Shown here: positions 1 to 13,300 of the stretch, piece by piece
How the letters are laid out: every line of letters begins with the position of its first letter
Position numbering within the stretch: position 1 is the stretch's first letter
From: Argopecten irradians
Taxonomy: Eukaryota; Mollusca; Bivalvia; Pectinida; Pectinidae
Reading direction: 5' to 3'
DNA length: 64,000 bases
Assembly (NCBI RefSeq): GCF_041381155.1
Contig: NC_091147.1
Location: 16,467,318 to 16,531,317 of the forward strand
The notes under the pieces: generated by a model
Told to the model about the DNA's origin: nothing
Seen by the model: only the letters and a program-made list of their open reading frames with translations
Database searches by the model: none
Translations under genes and position numbers: made by a program

Positions 1-225
1 AAAATTGGTAACTCTTATGTAATTATCATACAAAATCCTATACCCTAATCAATCTCTCTGTTTGGTGTGCCACAAAATGACGTTTCAATAGTATATAGAA
101 ACATGGTAATACTTAACTGGTTTGAATTCTGTTTCATGAACATCTACAAACAACGCCCAATTAGGCTGTGGATACTGTCGGTGTTTTAGGGACACTACGG
201 TATTATCATGATGTTCTGTTGACAC

Positions 226-425
226 TTGCCACTGCGAGGAAGGCTCTGGGTTCTGTCCCATGGCCGAGACACACCAAAGTCTTTAAAAGTGGTAGTTTCT
301 GTTCCTGCTTAGCGCTCAGCATCAAGGGAGTGGGATGACGGGTTCGCCCGTTATCAGTATAATGTGACCAGGTGGGGTGTATTGCCTTGTGTCTTTGGCA
401 GCATGTTTCAGTGATCTTATACAAA
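226..425. repeat. Dispersed repeat, family A (copy 1)
   Basis: About 200 bp that recur with clear similarity at 45590-45770 (shared blocks include GAGGAAGGCTCTG, AAAGTGGTAGTTTC and GTCAGTATAA.GTGACC). The short ORFs here on both strands fall inside the repeat and differ between copies, so I do not treat them as genes. The family identity is not known to me. Confidence 0.7.
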
Positions 426-427
426 AA

Positions 428-555
428 TAGCATTTTGATGAGGTCGAAACATGGTTATATCGACCTTAGAAAAAATATTGACCGAGGACGTAGTCCGAGG
501 TCGATATTTTTTCTGAGGTCGATAAAACCATGTATTTACCGAAATCAAAATGCTA
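428..555. repeat. Palindromic foldback element
   Basis: Nearly the whole interval reads as its own reverse complement. The ends are TAGCATTTTGAT and ATCAAAATGCTA, arms are about 58 bp, and the centre is near 490 (CCGAGGACGTAGTCCGAGG). This is typical of a MITE or foldback element. It touches the end of repeat A, so the two may be one composite. Confidence 0.75.
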
Positions 556-1603
556 CAATTGTTTTATTATTTTCTGGAATTTTTTACATTTTGAAATGAG
601 TGTGAAACTAAATATGCATCGCATTGTATATTCTGCTTCATGATGACATATACAATCTTATGATTTCGTAACAAGTTTAATTTAAAAAAAAACATATGAA
701 AACAGTATCAATTGATGCACTTCACGCTTTTATTACACCTGGTGCATGCGTACTCCATTATACCTGTAGCTCCATGTCTTAAGTAAAAGCAAATCATTTA
801 TTTTCTGCATGGTATCGTGCAATTGTGTGAATCATTGAATTGAAAAATAGCGACGAACAGTGGCCCCGCCTACTTTCCAAACTACTAGCTATATAGTCAA
901 TCAATGTACATCTGTATTACATTCAAACTGATACTGTTCATTGATTGGTCAGCCAATCAGATACGTTTTGCATACTGATCGTCACCGAGCTGTATGGGAG
1001 TTCAAAGGGATAAAACTATTTACTGTTATAAGTATTAGCTTCCCAAAAAGCTAAGTGGGCTACGCGGAAGCTTGACCATTAAGTTGGAAAGAATATGGAA
1101 ATTAAACAATGATATCAATGATAATATTGCTTAGCAGTTTCAAGTGTTGGAATTGAAAGCATGATCCGCGGGGGATTTTCCCCATAATAGTACAAAACAA
1201 GCTTTCCTTGTAGTAAAACGTAGTAAAACAAGTCACGTGCTTATACCTCATTCATGCCATTGGTCGAAATATGGAAAAGTGTTTAATGGGTAACTACAAA
1301 TAATAGAATGTAGTGATTACATGATTGTGTGTTTACATGTACTTCCAGATATAATGATTTCTCTTACCTAGTATTTAGTATAAATAAGTTGGCCTCTTGA
1401 CGGAGATCTTATTTTCTTTGTGTTATATTTATCTGTTCTTAAAATTAAACCTTAAGCAGGTAAATATATATAAATTTAGGATTCTACGAATGTAGCCGGG
1501 AGTAGCCGATTTTCGTTGATCCTAGATTAGACGGTTAGACCGATTGAATTCGTCAATTCGGATTATAGATAAAACATGGAAATGACAGCCTCATACCTCA
1601 TTT
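556..1603. other. Intergenic, no gene seen
   Basis: AT-rich and without a supportable coding exon. A short dispersed motif (AGTATTAGCTTCCCAAAAAG, near 1028-1070) recurs near 11203-11240 inside the ShKT gene, so it is a repeat rather than a local feature. Confidence 0.6.
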
Positions 1604-1803
1604 CAGGGCCAAGTTTGTTTCATGAACATTTCTTAACTTTAAGGAATTTCTTAACTTAAAATTCTCAATAGGAAAACATTACAGAAATTAAGGAAAATTT
1701 TAAGTGAAGGAGCTTTCCTTAAAATCTGTAATGCTTTTCTATGGCGAATTTTAAGTTAAGGGATTCCTTAAATTTAAGGAATGTTCATGAAACTGGGACC
1801 TGT
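1604..1803. repeat. Foldback element, about 85 bp arms
   Basis: The left arm (CAGGGCCAAGTTT, TTTCATGAACATTT, TTAACTTAAAATTC, AAACATTACAGA) is repeated as the reverse complement on the right with scattered mismatches. The centre is near 1705. A half-copy (CATGAA-to-GGGCCCAG end) lies near 21505-21556. This is a non-autonomous DNA-type element; the 76-codon ORF here is an arm artefact. Confidence 0.75.
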
Positions 1804-3104
1804 TCATTATTTTTAGTAAAACAGTACATATGTGCAAGTCAAAATGATACGCATGCAATATATAATAACATTTTGGAGTCTAAATATTTTCAAATAAACC
1901 ATTTTCCGAAAAAAATGGCAAGCAAACTATCACTATATTTGGAAGTAAACACACAATCACGTGATCACTAGTTACTCATAATACATTTCTACATTTCGGC
2001 CAATGGCATGAATGAGGCATTAACACGTGACTTGTCTTACTACATGTATATATATAGCTACGGACGTGTTTACTACAAAAAAATAGTTGTAAAAAATATA
2101 TTTATGAATTTCAATGTGGATTTCGACTTTGGAGGTAAAACCACGTCCCGGAAGGGTTTTAGCCCATTAAGACCGTAATGAAAATTCGTTATGCCTTTAT
2201 ATGAGTGCAGCCACAGGGACATGGCTCGATTTTTTATAACCAACAGTATACATATGGCGGATACTGTTTATGCTCTGTCGGCGGGGAGACATCTTTAAGC
2301 ATTGTTTGTAACGATAACGCCTGTTGAAGGTAAGTATAAGAACCATATACACGTACTTGTTTAATGTTTTAGCAGCTATACGGTCGGTTGCTTAACAATA
2401 AAAATGTCGAGTGTTCCGACATTAAGGAAAAACAAATTCTCAGCTAAGTGGAGTAATCGGGATATCTCGAAGAAGCAAAATATCAAGATGACATGAAGAT
2501 GATATGATTTTCTTATATGATTATGGAAGGTTTAGAGAAAACTGATAAAAAATGATACATAACTCGATTTAACGATCAAATGGTTTTTTGTCATCCGATT
2601 TTGTTTTTATTTTTAATCATAAACATCAAAAAGATATAGCTCTTTTTATTAGTCTAGTTTTAACGAATTTAAAAAAATAACAAAAAGTATGTTGGATAAG
2701 GAAACATCTGATAAATGTATTATGTTATGGGAGGTTAACATAAAGTGATGGTGTTCTTTGTCAACTCATCAACTTTAGAATGCTTCATATATGGTTTCCG
2801 AAGCTTCACATTGCCGATCGGTTTTGAGGTAATGAGGTTCCATATAATAGTCAGTTTAAAGAGTTTTTTTCTTTAAACTCTTGCATTCGAGATATTGAGG
2901 TTTCATAAATGGTTTGTGAATGTAAATATTTACTAAAAAAACATAATGATAAGTTTTACTAAGTATTTTCGAAGTTTTACATACATCTATTGACGTTAGG
3001 ATGGCGATGTGCTTTGAAGGCTTGTAAAGACCAGTTAACTTTGGAATTTCAAATAAGGTAATATCCGGTTAACAAGTTTTACACCAAAGCTTTTACGTTG
3101 GTCC
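1804..3104. other. Intergenic, repeat fragment only
   Basis: I see no gene. Positions 2262-2300 hold a fragment (TTATGCTCTGTCGGCGG) of the repeat present at 8169-9957 and, inverted, at 23360-23850. The rest is AT-rich with no recognisable structure. Confidence 0.55.
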
Positions 3105-4604
3105 CTAATCTCTGGTATATTGTAGAAGCTTGACATTTTTCGTGCTGGTTGTGTCCTCGCCAAATCCTGCCCATATGACGCCTTTGGTGTCGACACATAA
3201 AGCCTGAGGTCTGAATGTGTCTGTATGTAGCAATCTCAGGTATATTCCATCCCCACTCAACAGATGAAGACATCTGTTACTGTAATCAGCAACTATTAAC
3301 TGTCCCATTGAATCGTATGTTACGTCATACGGGTCAAAAGGTCGTGATCCAGGCTTGGTCGCGTGCTGCGATCGTCCGTATCTCCAAACTTCCTGTAAAT
3401 GTATGTCTAGTACTAGGACAAGTGGTTCGTCCTTACCACCATCGACTGACCAATCACCATCCCCCACCGCTACGTTTTTACTCACCTGACACTCTGTCAA
3501 CCTCCATGGCGAAACAACTTTTTGTTTCTTAAACAGTGAAGCTTTTGTAGTATTAACCAGTTTTCCAGTTTGAGTGTACTTTGTAATTTTCTGTTTAGAT
3601 CCTACTAAGACTTGGTCGTCTTTAGTGACACATAGGCTTAAGGGTTCGGATTTGGTACTGAATTGCCATTTCAGTTCGCCTGATGTGAGCTTCACAACAC
3701 TGTTGTCTTTGTTTGAGCAGGCCCAAAGTGCATATGTTTTCGGTACCACACATATATCTGTGATTCTAACAAGACTTTCCTTCAGCTGGTAGACCTCTCC
3801 TGTAGGGGTCCAATCGGTAATAGTCTCACTTGACATCTCACAGGACCACGCTCCTCCTCCAATAGTTGGGCAGATCGATTTGATGTTGTTAGTAGGTGCC
3901 CACTCTGCCAGAACTTTAGCTTTAGGTAAGAGGTTTGGACGATCTGGACTTGCTCCCGAAGCTGCTGATGGTTGCGTCAGACTCATTTCTCCCAATGCAG
4001 TCAGTAAAGAGGGACATAGATTGGGGGTGAATTTAGCGGTACCCATGATCGGTCGAGTAGGTAGTGTAGTTCCTGTACGGATTATCTTCATTGTGTCGAA
4101 CACTTCGATGTCGGATCCAGTCTGAAGTGACTGTTTACACCGCTCTAAATTCTCTTTAATGTCTCCAAGCCTCTTTTCCAATTCATCCTTGTAGCTGATG
4201 ATGAGCGCCGTGTTTTCATCTTTGGAACATTTCAACTGAGATAGCGTTTGAGCTATCATTGTATCAACATCTTGTTTCAGCTTAGTGCCTTGGTCTTCCA
4301 CTTCCAGCTCTACACTTTTGTAATGGCTTAAATGTTTCTCCAATATATCTTCCATAGAGTTGATTTCCTTTCGGATTTCCATCAAGTCATTTTTCTCGGT
4401 GTCACTGACGAACTGTTTAATTTTGTTCTTGTTGTCAGGAGTGACGACACTTAACTGGACAATGTTGTGACCTTTGTGAGTAGTAGAAATACAACTGACG
4501 CATATGAGGTCTGCGCATGACTCACAAAACCACTCGAATGTCTTCCCTTTGTGACTAGGATTCAAACATGTCCTTTGTCCAAGAACTGGTACTTGTGCTG
4601 TCAT
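3105..4604 (-). CDS. B-box zinc finger / coiled-coil / NHL-type propeller protein (TRIM-like)
   Basis: A single uninterrupted 499-codon frame. Residues 13-46 give a complete B-box: C13, H18, C27, C30, C35, C38, H43 and H46, eight zinc ligands in the expected spacing. There is no RING before it. Residues about 60-180 are Lys/Glu-rich with heptad-like leucines, a likely coiled coil. From about 230 to the end, repeated blocks (ITDICVVP, SLCVTKDDQVLVG, PYDVTYDSMGQLIVADYSN, PQALCVDTKGVIWAGFG) have the D-x-x-G-x-hhVAD pattern of NHL or other beta-propeller blades. Intron-less B-box/NHL genes like TRIM56/TRIM71 relatives are strongly expanded in bivalves, with roles in RNA regulation or immunity proposed; the role of this copy is unknown. 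The first ATG directly precedes the B-box and fits family size. Antisense ORFs are shadows. A decayed paralogue piece lies near 7.3 kb. Confidence 0.85.
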   Translation of the reverse strand: MTAQVPVLGQRTCLNPSHKGKTFEWFCESCADLICVSCISTTHKGHNIVQLSVVTPDNKNKIKQFVSDTEKNDLMEIRKEINSMEDILEKHLSHYKSVELEVEDQGTKLKQDVDTMIAQTLSQLKCSKDENTALIISYKDELEKRLGDIKENLERCKQSLQTGSDIEVFDTMKIIRTGTTLPTRPIMGTAKFTPNLCPSLLTALGEMSLTQPSAASGASPDRPNLLPKAKVLAEWAPTNNIKSICPTIGGGAWSCEMSSETITDWTPTGEVYQLKESLVRITDICVVPKTYALWACSNKDNSVVKLTSGELKWQFSTKSEPLSLCVTKDDQVLVGSKQKITKYTQTGKLVNTTKASLFKKQKVVSPWRLTECQVSKNVAVGDGDWSVDGGKDEPLVLVLDIHLQEVWRYGRSQHATKPGSRPFDPYDVTYDSMGQLIVADYSNRCLHLLSGDGIYLRLLHTDTFRPQALCVDTKGVIWAGFGEDTTSTKNVKLLQYTRD

Positions 4605-5480
4605 CTTTTCTCTGTAACCTACTCAAACGAAGGTCATGATTTTTTGCTCAAGTACAACGCCAGTACGCTTTGAGTGTTCACCTTGCGTCCATAGTAACTA
4701 AACAACGACATTTCTGTAAAAAAAAATGATAATACTAAGATATTTTCGATGCAATAAAAACAATTTTTGAATTCATTTGATCACATAAATTACATTTAAA
4801 CTTTACGTCTAAATAGTGTCCTCCCTTTGATAGCGTTTTGAAAATATTACTTAACAACTGAGTTTTCACATTTCGTTAAAGTATGTTAGAAAAATAATCA
4901 ATCATAAGTGGACAGTGGTTACCTCAACCTTTGTTAAAGATTTCGGCCGTTAACCCTTAGGTTGACCAATCAAAATCTTTCACTTAGAATGAAATATCCC
5001 TATCCACTTGATAGATACATGTGATATCATATAAATCTTAGATTCAAGCATGGAATACCTAGGCATACTGTACGAAATTATCCGTTAAAGAACAAAGGAC
5101 AAATAGTTACTGTACATATAGAAAGTAATCCAAGAACACCAGAAGCGAGTTTCATATGTTCATAGCTATAATTTATCCGATTTACTGTGTATTTATTGTA
5201 CTTCAGCTCAATAATTTATCCGTAGTTGATTTCTTTATGTTAGTAATAGGAAGAGGAAGAGTGCAGGCATTAGGTGGTTAAGATAGGGTGAATAAGGACA
5301 AAACTACCTGTCGAAGAAACACTCAGCGACAAAACTGACACACACAATTTTACCTGATACTAGTTTTACCTGTATATTTTACCTACCAGGCTATATGTGT
5401 CCGTTATATTTAGATATGAACTTAACACAATATTCAAGTCTAACATGCTTCATAATTCACATATATGGTAAATTTCATCT
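4605..5480. other. Upstream region of the B-box gene
   Basis: This should contain the promoter and any 5' UTR of the minus-strand B-box gene. I see no convincing TATA box, UTR exon or other gene. The sequence is AT-rich. Confidence 0.4.
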
Positions 5481-5743
5481 TCGATATTCCAAGGGATACT
5501 ACCACTAGCTCAGTATCCACAACTATAAACTATGTCATATCAAAACTGATGGTCCTCTGCGTGACACCAGGTAAGACAGGTAATTTGGTTTTTTGATGTA
5601 CATCCAAAGAATGGGATAACGTTGTGTCTTCAAAGGAATCCTCCATAGGTGAATGGTCAGTTTTTATATCCCTGAAATGTCTTCATGCTGCTATGACATA
5701 ATCCTGGGGTGGATATAACGACAGTGATAATAACCCCCGAAGT
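5481..5743. repeat. Foldback element, family B (complete copy)
   Basis: The left end (CGATATTCCAAGGGATACTA, then CTATGTCATA.CAAAACTGA) is found again reversed on the right (ATGACATAATCCTGGGGTGG, then ACGACAGTGATAATAACCCC), giving inverted ends of about 60 bp. Partial copies with the core ACTATCACTGTCGT.ATATCC lie near 19850, 39092, 42632 and 53085. It is a multi-copy non-autonomous element. Confidence 0.65.
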
Positions 5744-7294
5744 AAAGAGGTTATAATAATATTTATAAATTATAAAATAACTGCCAATCAAAACACAGTG
5801 TACACATCTATATGAAGCATTAAAATACTATTTTCGACTTCACATTTTACGTAGTTTGCAATCCAAGATAAATATATACAATAATCCAAGTATAACATAA
5901 CACAGGAAATACTATGTTCTAGATATGGCAGCATCATTGATACTTCAGGAATTAATATCACTGATGATATACCATCTTCTGGACGATTGTCATAGTAAAA
6001 CTAAAGGCATTTCCGGAGACAAAAACCAATCACATATATATATCTGGGCTTCCTTTGAAGATGACAAAGGAGCGATGTCCAACGTCAAAGCCATACAGTC
6101 TACTGTTAATCGATCAATCAAATCAGTTTGATATACAGCAAATATTAAAACTACTCTCTATCATATTATATACAAGTCGCCGCACACAGATCCTTCAGTT
6201 TATCAGCAGTGATATGGTAGCCCCTGAGCCTCGAGGTACACTGTAGGAGATAGATACACTGTCACCATTCTCAATAATAATAAAACATACCTGTTGATAT
6301 GAAGAGGTAGTTTCTCCATCAACGCCTTATTGCTGTGTGTAAAACACATATATGTACCAATGCGTCCACTATAAGCACGTATTTCCCATCAACAATGGCG
6401 GGTATGTAATGTGGGTGTGTACTGGGTTTCCCGAGAAATGTAACGGTTCAGTGGTTATACAACCCGTTATACATACAGCATGTTCCATTTAAATATATGT
6501 AAACTCCTACTGCGTTATCAATAAAAATGTTATTACTGTGTTTTAGTTTGGTTATTCTAGAACTTACTCGGTGTATCTGAATAGGAAAGTATTAGTTCAT
6601 TGTGAATACGTATTATTGTTAATCTGTATATAAATGAAGACCATAGGCTACATATTAGCATTTATTAGGTCAGATGCGTGCTATATTAAGCGTGTGTATA
6701 CTTTCCACTTCAGTCGTCAAAGATATAAATAGCTTAATGGAAATTCTAAAAGAAACACAAATAAATTTGTGAATACCCGTGATAATCGTATAATATGGAT
6801 AAGTTTAGTTTATGTGGCATTCAAGACAAAATATTACATAGCTTAAATCATTATACCTTGTTGAAGCTGTGATATTTTGCACATTAATAAATCACATTTG
6901 AACAGAACTAAAAGGTGTGCATTTAAATATTTAAAAAAAATGAAACTTGGTCAAACGTCAAACACATGATCACTAGTTTGAACTAGGGAGCTTGTCAATT
7001 AAACCAAGTAACTTTTATATTTTAGGATATCATCATCATTAAATAAAAATAGCAATCGAGATTATTTATGTATACATATATATTGATTTGTATGTACTGT
7101 TAATATGTAAGGAGAGGGCGTGTACAGGCATGTTGCCTGTTGCCCAATTCCGATTGTCTTTAACGTCCGACAATAAAGTATTCTGAAATGAAATACCTTT
7201 GACAAATAGCTTTGAATTAAAAAGGTGCAAATAAATTTATATAAACAACTTAAAATACATTTATCACTAATCATATTTTGTAATGCTTAGATAC
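5744..7294. other. Intergenic, nothing recognised
   Basis: AT-rich. The ORFs of 60-70 codons have no recognisable domain or splice context. I see no RNA gene and no element ends. Confidence 0.5.
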
Positions 7295-7450
7295 TACTAG
7301 CATATCGTCTTTAGTTATACAGAGTCTTAAGGGTTCAGGTTGGTACTGAATTGACGTTCTAGTACACCTGATGGTTTGAATCATAATTCTATTGAATAGA
7401 CTTTTTTCGAACAAACCTAATGTGTTTTGGTGCTACACAGATGTCGCAGG
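7295..7450 (-). pseudogene. Decayed fragment of a B-box/NHL paralogue
   Basis: About 150 bp align by eye to 3590-3765 of the B-box/NHL gene in the same orientation. Shared blocks are TCGTCTTTAGT, AGTCTTAAGGGTTC / AGGCTTAAGGGTTC, TTGGTACTGAATTG and a later TGTTTT.GGT.C.ACACA block. This corresponds to blades around the DDQVLVG region of that protein. No open frame survives and no B-box is nearby, so it is a degraded partial duplicate of a host gene. Confidence 0.6.
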
Positions 7451-8168
7451 GAAATAAATCCGGAAGAAATCAGAAATTATAATGCACTGCTTTCTAGAAC
7501 AAGCAATGACAGCCAGGTACAAGTAGTGGAATAATAACTCCACATCCTGCTTAAATATTGTAACAATGCATATGTTTATACGATACATGTATAAATAACC
7601 TGAACACATTATCAAGTATGCATATCAAATAAATGATCGAACACCACACCAGACGGCTAATCTGGCTCCAATGGTCTCATCAGTGACGCCAAAGGGCCAA
7701 CAGAGTTGATGATAGGAGGCAAACAGACAACGGAAACAATGCTAATGGAATCCTTTTGTTATACCTCATATACCTACAAAAGGATAGACATTATGTGGTA
7801 AACTTGTCCCGGTTGATATGTTTCAACATAGATGTTTTGCCTTGAAAATAACAACGGTATCAAATTAATTTTCGTAAATGAATTGATAACATGATAACCT
7901 TGTCTGATTTATAGAAAAATGAATGGCTATAAAGTAAAGCATAGATATTTTTTGTTTATCATCTAATATTTCAATGAACTTACAAAAATAAAAAAAATAT
8001 GAGATACACTCAATGTAAATCGTTTTGACCATATTGTATGGAACGTGAAGTGTTAACATTGTCCGACAATTTAGAAAATTATATGTATATTGTATTGAAG
8101 TACAAACAATGAAACTGGCGAATCGGATGTTTTGATCTTTAGCTAGAAATATTCAAACTATGGATTGT
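7451..8168. other. Intergenic, nothing recognised
   Basis: AT-rich, with no supportable exon, repeat end or RNA gene. Confidence 0.5.
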
Positions 8169-9957
8169 TATGTAAATAAAATGATTACAAATGCAGATAA
8201 AACACTCAACTTTAATCAAATTGATACGGTAATGTTTTTATATATTCAACAGATAAACAAAAGAAATTAATGCATTTTTTTTTAATATTAAATCTTACAT
8301 GGCAATGACATTTACGTGTTATTGAGTCAACACTTTTAAACCTCAAATGAAGTGGTTGGCAAGGACTCGATTTCCGACGAATACAAAGACATTTATGTTT
8401 TAAACAGATTATTTTCCTTTTTAATTTAGCGTGTTTCGAGAAATGCTAATTAATCTGCCTGCTCAAGGCAACATTGTATTTTTATGTGTTTTAAAAAATT
8501 CGTATGAATGAATTAAACGATATGTTTTTATATTTTTTTTCATAGCCGACAGAGCATTTACGATACTCATCATATGCTAATTGGTGTTTACTGATGTACT
8601 TAATGTATGTCAATTTAGCACAAAAAATAACATTTTGTTTTTGTTTGATAATATTCAGTACTTCATTTCACATAGGGCATAGTGTTGTGGATTTTTTTCG
8701 GGACGCAATTAATTATTTTTTTAAATATTTTAACCTGAAGTACATATTGTAAAAGAAGAAACTTATTTTTTTTCAATGATGGTAATGGTGTAAATCAAGT
8801 AACTCTTGTAACTAAGATTTTTTTTGTCTAATGTGTTTTTGATTGTGAAAAAATACCATTCGTCAGCGGTGTAGCAACTTACTTAACGTTTTTGTTTTGG
8901 ATGGCAAAGACTATGTTATAAATATCAAATTACATTTTAGAATGACTGCAAATAAGATTTAAAAACCTGAATTATATCCATTTCTCCTCCCCTCTCTTTC
9001 GTCCTCTCTTCTTCCCTCCCTCTCACGTTAATACAATAATACTGATGATATCTTTTATGTATGTAAATAAAATGATTACAAATGCAGATAAAACACACAA
9101 CTTTAATCAAATTGATACGGTAATGTATTACATATTCAACAGGTAAACAAACGAAATTAATGCATTGTTATTTTTTGTTTTTTTGTTTTTAAATATTTTA
9201 TCTCTTACATGGCAATGACATTTATGGGTTATTGACACTTTTGGACCTCAAATGAAATGGTTTGCAAGGACTCGGTTTCCGACAAATCCAAAGACTTTTG
9301 TGTTTTAAACAGATTATTTTCCGTTTTTCAAGGTAGCGCTTTTCGAGCAATGCTAATTAATCTGCCTGTTCAAGGCAACATAATATTTGTAGTGTTTAAA
9401 AAAATCATATTAATGCATTAAACGATATATCTTATACTTTTTCATAACCGAGAGAGCATTTACGATACACATCATATGAACAATAATTGGTGTTTACTCA
9501 TGTAAATGTATGTTTATATAACACAAAAAAATGATATAAAAATAACTTATTTTTCTTTAGGTTGATCGCAATCAGTACTCTTCATTTCACATCAGACATA
9601 GTACCATGATTTTTTTCGGGACGCAATCAATTATTTTTAATATTTTAACCTGAAGTAAAATAAGAAGCTCAATCTTTTCAGTGGTGTAAAGTAAGTTACT
9701 TTGGTAGCTACAGAAAATACTAAATTGTCTACTCCTGTTTTTGATAGTGAAAAAATACCATTCGTCAGTGGTGTAGTATCTTACTTATTGGCATTACTAG
9801 ATGGCATAAACACTATGTTATAAAAATCCAATCACGTTTTTAAATGATTGCGAATAAGATTTAAAAAACGGCATTATATCCATTCCCCCTCCCCTCTCTT
9901 CTTCCCTTCCCTCTAACGTTAATAAAATAATACTGGTAGTACCTTTTTATATCTAAA
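8169..9957. repeat. Tandem duplication of a 0.9 kb repeat unit
   Basis: Two head-to-tail copies, about 8169-9060 and 9061-9957, both begin TATGTAAATAAAATGATTAC and both end in a CCTCCCCTCTCTTC pyrimidine tract. Landmarks occur in the same order in each: ACATGGCAATGACATTTA, a CAAGGACTCG block, TTCGGGACGCAATYAATTA and AAAAAATACCATTCGTCAG. Divergence is moderate with several indels. An inverted partial copy lies at 23360-23850. No coding potential; the family is unknown to me. Confidence 0.75.
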
Positions 9958-10317
9958 GCTATCTGAAGATGTTTATATTAATCGATTGTAAATTGCAACG
10001 GGGAGGGCGTCTATAAGTTAGATATAATTGACTCCATTTGCTATTTTTGTCAATTAAATGATTTAAAATTTGCTTCCACGTTATAATGTGTATTCGTGAT
10101 CTGAATGTTGTTAAACAACTTATTTAATTGTCCCTTTAATATTTATTCAATTATCGAAACCATGAAAAAATATTCCCAATTTTGTTTGGGTGAAAATGAA
10201 AATTCGCAAAATTTGTTAGCCACGGAAGAAGGTCGAATTAAACGTAGAGTATACATGAAAATATCACACCTTGTTAATATTTATATGTGTGGGTTGTGGT
10301 ATTTGTTTTACATTTCT

Positions 10318-13300
10318 CTATTTCATCAAATGTGATAATCGAGCGAAAATACAGCTTACAAATGTCACAGCATCTGGTAAAACTAGAGAACCAAACACAA
10401 CTCCCATGACTACAGTCCCTATCCATCCAATGGTCGCCGAGGACTGCCTGTCATCCTTAGCACACATCCGGGTCCTTATCGACGACGAAAGCGAGGTTGT
10501 GTTAACCTTCAACTTTGCTGTTATATCTTCCATCGCTGACCTGACATGCGCTTCCAGTGTTGCTTCGTCTGATATGTTAAACGTGAAAGGCACATAAGTA
10601 CCGCAGGTGCAGACTTCACAATTGTCAGTACTGTTTTCAGAAGCTTCGGCAACCATTGTTGCTGGTGTTGACGACGGTCTTGGTGTCGTTGTTGTCATTG
10701 AACTAGTTTCTGTAATTTTAAATCGAGTTGTCGTTTTTTCTTGTGATGTAGTTGTTGATTCGATTGCTATCTCTGTAGTCGGTAAAGAAGTCGTTGTTTG
10801 CACTGCTGTTGTCGCTGGAAACCATATATAGATACAAAGTAAGCGCTAAAACAATACAAACTAATATGTAACTAATTACTGATTGATCATTTTTAAAGTT
10901 AACAAGCCAGTTAGTGGAGAGGCCTTACAGTTAAATTAATCTTTATCAGCCAATCACAAGAGACTTCACCGTTATTTTATCTTTACCAGCTGAATATGTT
11001 TTGAAAGCAGCCAAAACGTTTGTACCAGATGAAACTTACGACAGAGTCCACAACTGATCATACAGGAGACCAACATGTAGCCTGGGTTAGCACTACACTC
11101 GCCGGCTGCTGCCCAGCTGGCACAGTTGTCGTGATAGTCACCGCAGTCTGTCCAAACATATGAATTATTTACAAATGTTAAAGCGAATATAAAGACTATA
11201 ACAAGTATTAGCTTCCCAAAAAGCTAAGAAGGCTACCATACAGCATTATTTATTAGGAAGCAATAATAGGAAAGCTTGACGAATTGTTCTCTTCACAGTT
11301 AGCTGCCATAGTTCTTATGACAATTTATTTTTGAAGAACGATAATTTAAATGCTTTCATATTCATTGTAAAAGATAATTCAACTTCATGATATTCATGAA
11401 AGGGCCTCTAGGCTACCTGTCCGAAACAAAAAAATAAAAGTATCTTTAAAACAATTGTAACATGATAAAATTGATGATGATGGCCAAAGATGAGGTTACA
11501 ACACTAACGAAGTTGAAGTTTTGCCGTCCGGCGAAGAATTAGTCGACTAACACGACGTCGGGAAACATAATACGACTTGCGATATTAAAATTTATGTGAT
11601 AAATAGAATCGTACTCTTCAATATGCCTAAAGGCTCGTGGCATATAAATTATTGAACTCGTTTGCTAAATTTCATATCACATAACCACTCATATAAAATC
11701 CCTTTTTTACAGTCATCCTACCTGGGATATGACAGTTACCACAGCTCAGTTAACAGTCATCCTACCTGGGATATGACAGTTACCACAGCTCAGTTTACAG
11801 TCATCCTACCTGGGATATGACAGTTACCACAGCTCAGTTTACAGTCATCATACCTGGGATATGACAGTTACCACAGCTCAGTTTACAGTCATCCTACCTG
11901 GGATATGACAGTTACCACAGCTCAGTTTACAGTCATCCTACCTGGGATATGACAGTTACCACAGCTCAGTTTACAGTCATCCTACCTGGGATATGACAGT
12001 TACCACAGCTAGTTTACAGTCATCATACCTGGGATATGACAGTTACCACAGCTCAGTTTACAGTAATCCTACCTGGGATATGACAGTTACCACAACTCAG
12101 TTTACAGTCATCCTACCTGGGATATGACAGTTACCACAACTCAGTTTACAGTCATCCTACCTGGGATATGACTGTTACCACAACTCAGTTTAAGTAATCC
12201 TTCCTGGGATATGACAGTTACCACAGCTCAGTTTACAGTAATCCTACCTGGGATATGACTGTTACCACAGCTCAGTTTATAGTAATCCTACCTGGGATAT
12301 GACAGTTACCACAGCTCAGTTTACAGTAATCCTACCTGGGATATGACAGTTACCACAGCTCAGTTTACAGTAATCCTACCTGGGATATGACAGTTACCAC
12401 AGCTCAGTTTAAAGTAATCCTACCTGGGATATGACAGTTACCACAGCTCAGTTTACAGTAATCCTACCTGGGATATGACAGTTACCACAGCTCAGTTTAC
12501 AGTAATCCTACCTGGGATATGACAGTTACCACAACTCAGTTTACAGTAATCCTACCTGGGATATGACAGTTACCACAGCTCAGTTTACAATCATCCTACC
12601 TGGGATATGACAGTTACCACAACTCAGTTTACAGTAATCCTACCAGGATATGACAGTTACCACAGCTCAGTTTACAGTAATCCTACCTGGGATATGACAG
12701 TTACACACAGCTCAGTTTACAATAATCCTACCAGGGATATGAAACAGTTACCACAGCTCAGTTTAAAGTAATCCTACCTGGGATATGACAGTTACCACAA
12801 CTCAGTTTATAGTAATCCTTCCTGGGATATGACAGTTACCACAACTCAGTTTACAGTAATCCTACCTGGGATATGACTGTTACCACAGCTCAGTTTATAG
12901 TAATCCTACCTGGGATATGACAGTTACCACAGCTCAGTTTACAGTAATCCTACCTGGGATATGACAGTTACCACAGCTCAGTTTACAGTCATCCTACCTG
13001 GGATATGACAGTTACCACAGCTCAGTTTACAATAATCCTACCTGGGATATGACAGTTACCACAGCTCAGTTTATAGTAATCCTACCTGGGATATGACAGT
13101 TACCACAGCTCAGTTTACAGTAATCCTACCTGGGATATGACAGTTACCACAGCTCAGTTTACAGTAATCCTACCTGGGATATGACAGTTACCACAGCTCA
13201 GTTTATAGTAATCCTACCTGGGATATGACAGTTACCACAGCTCAGTTTACAGTCATCCTACCTGGGATATGACAGTTACAACAACTCAGTTTACAATAAT

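Noticed and set aside
3215-4125. Plus-strand ORFs across the B-box gene
   Set aside because: Antisense shadows of the 499-codon gene.
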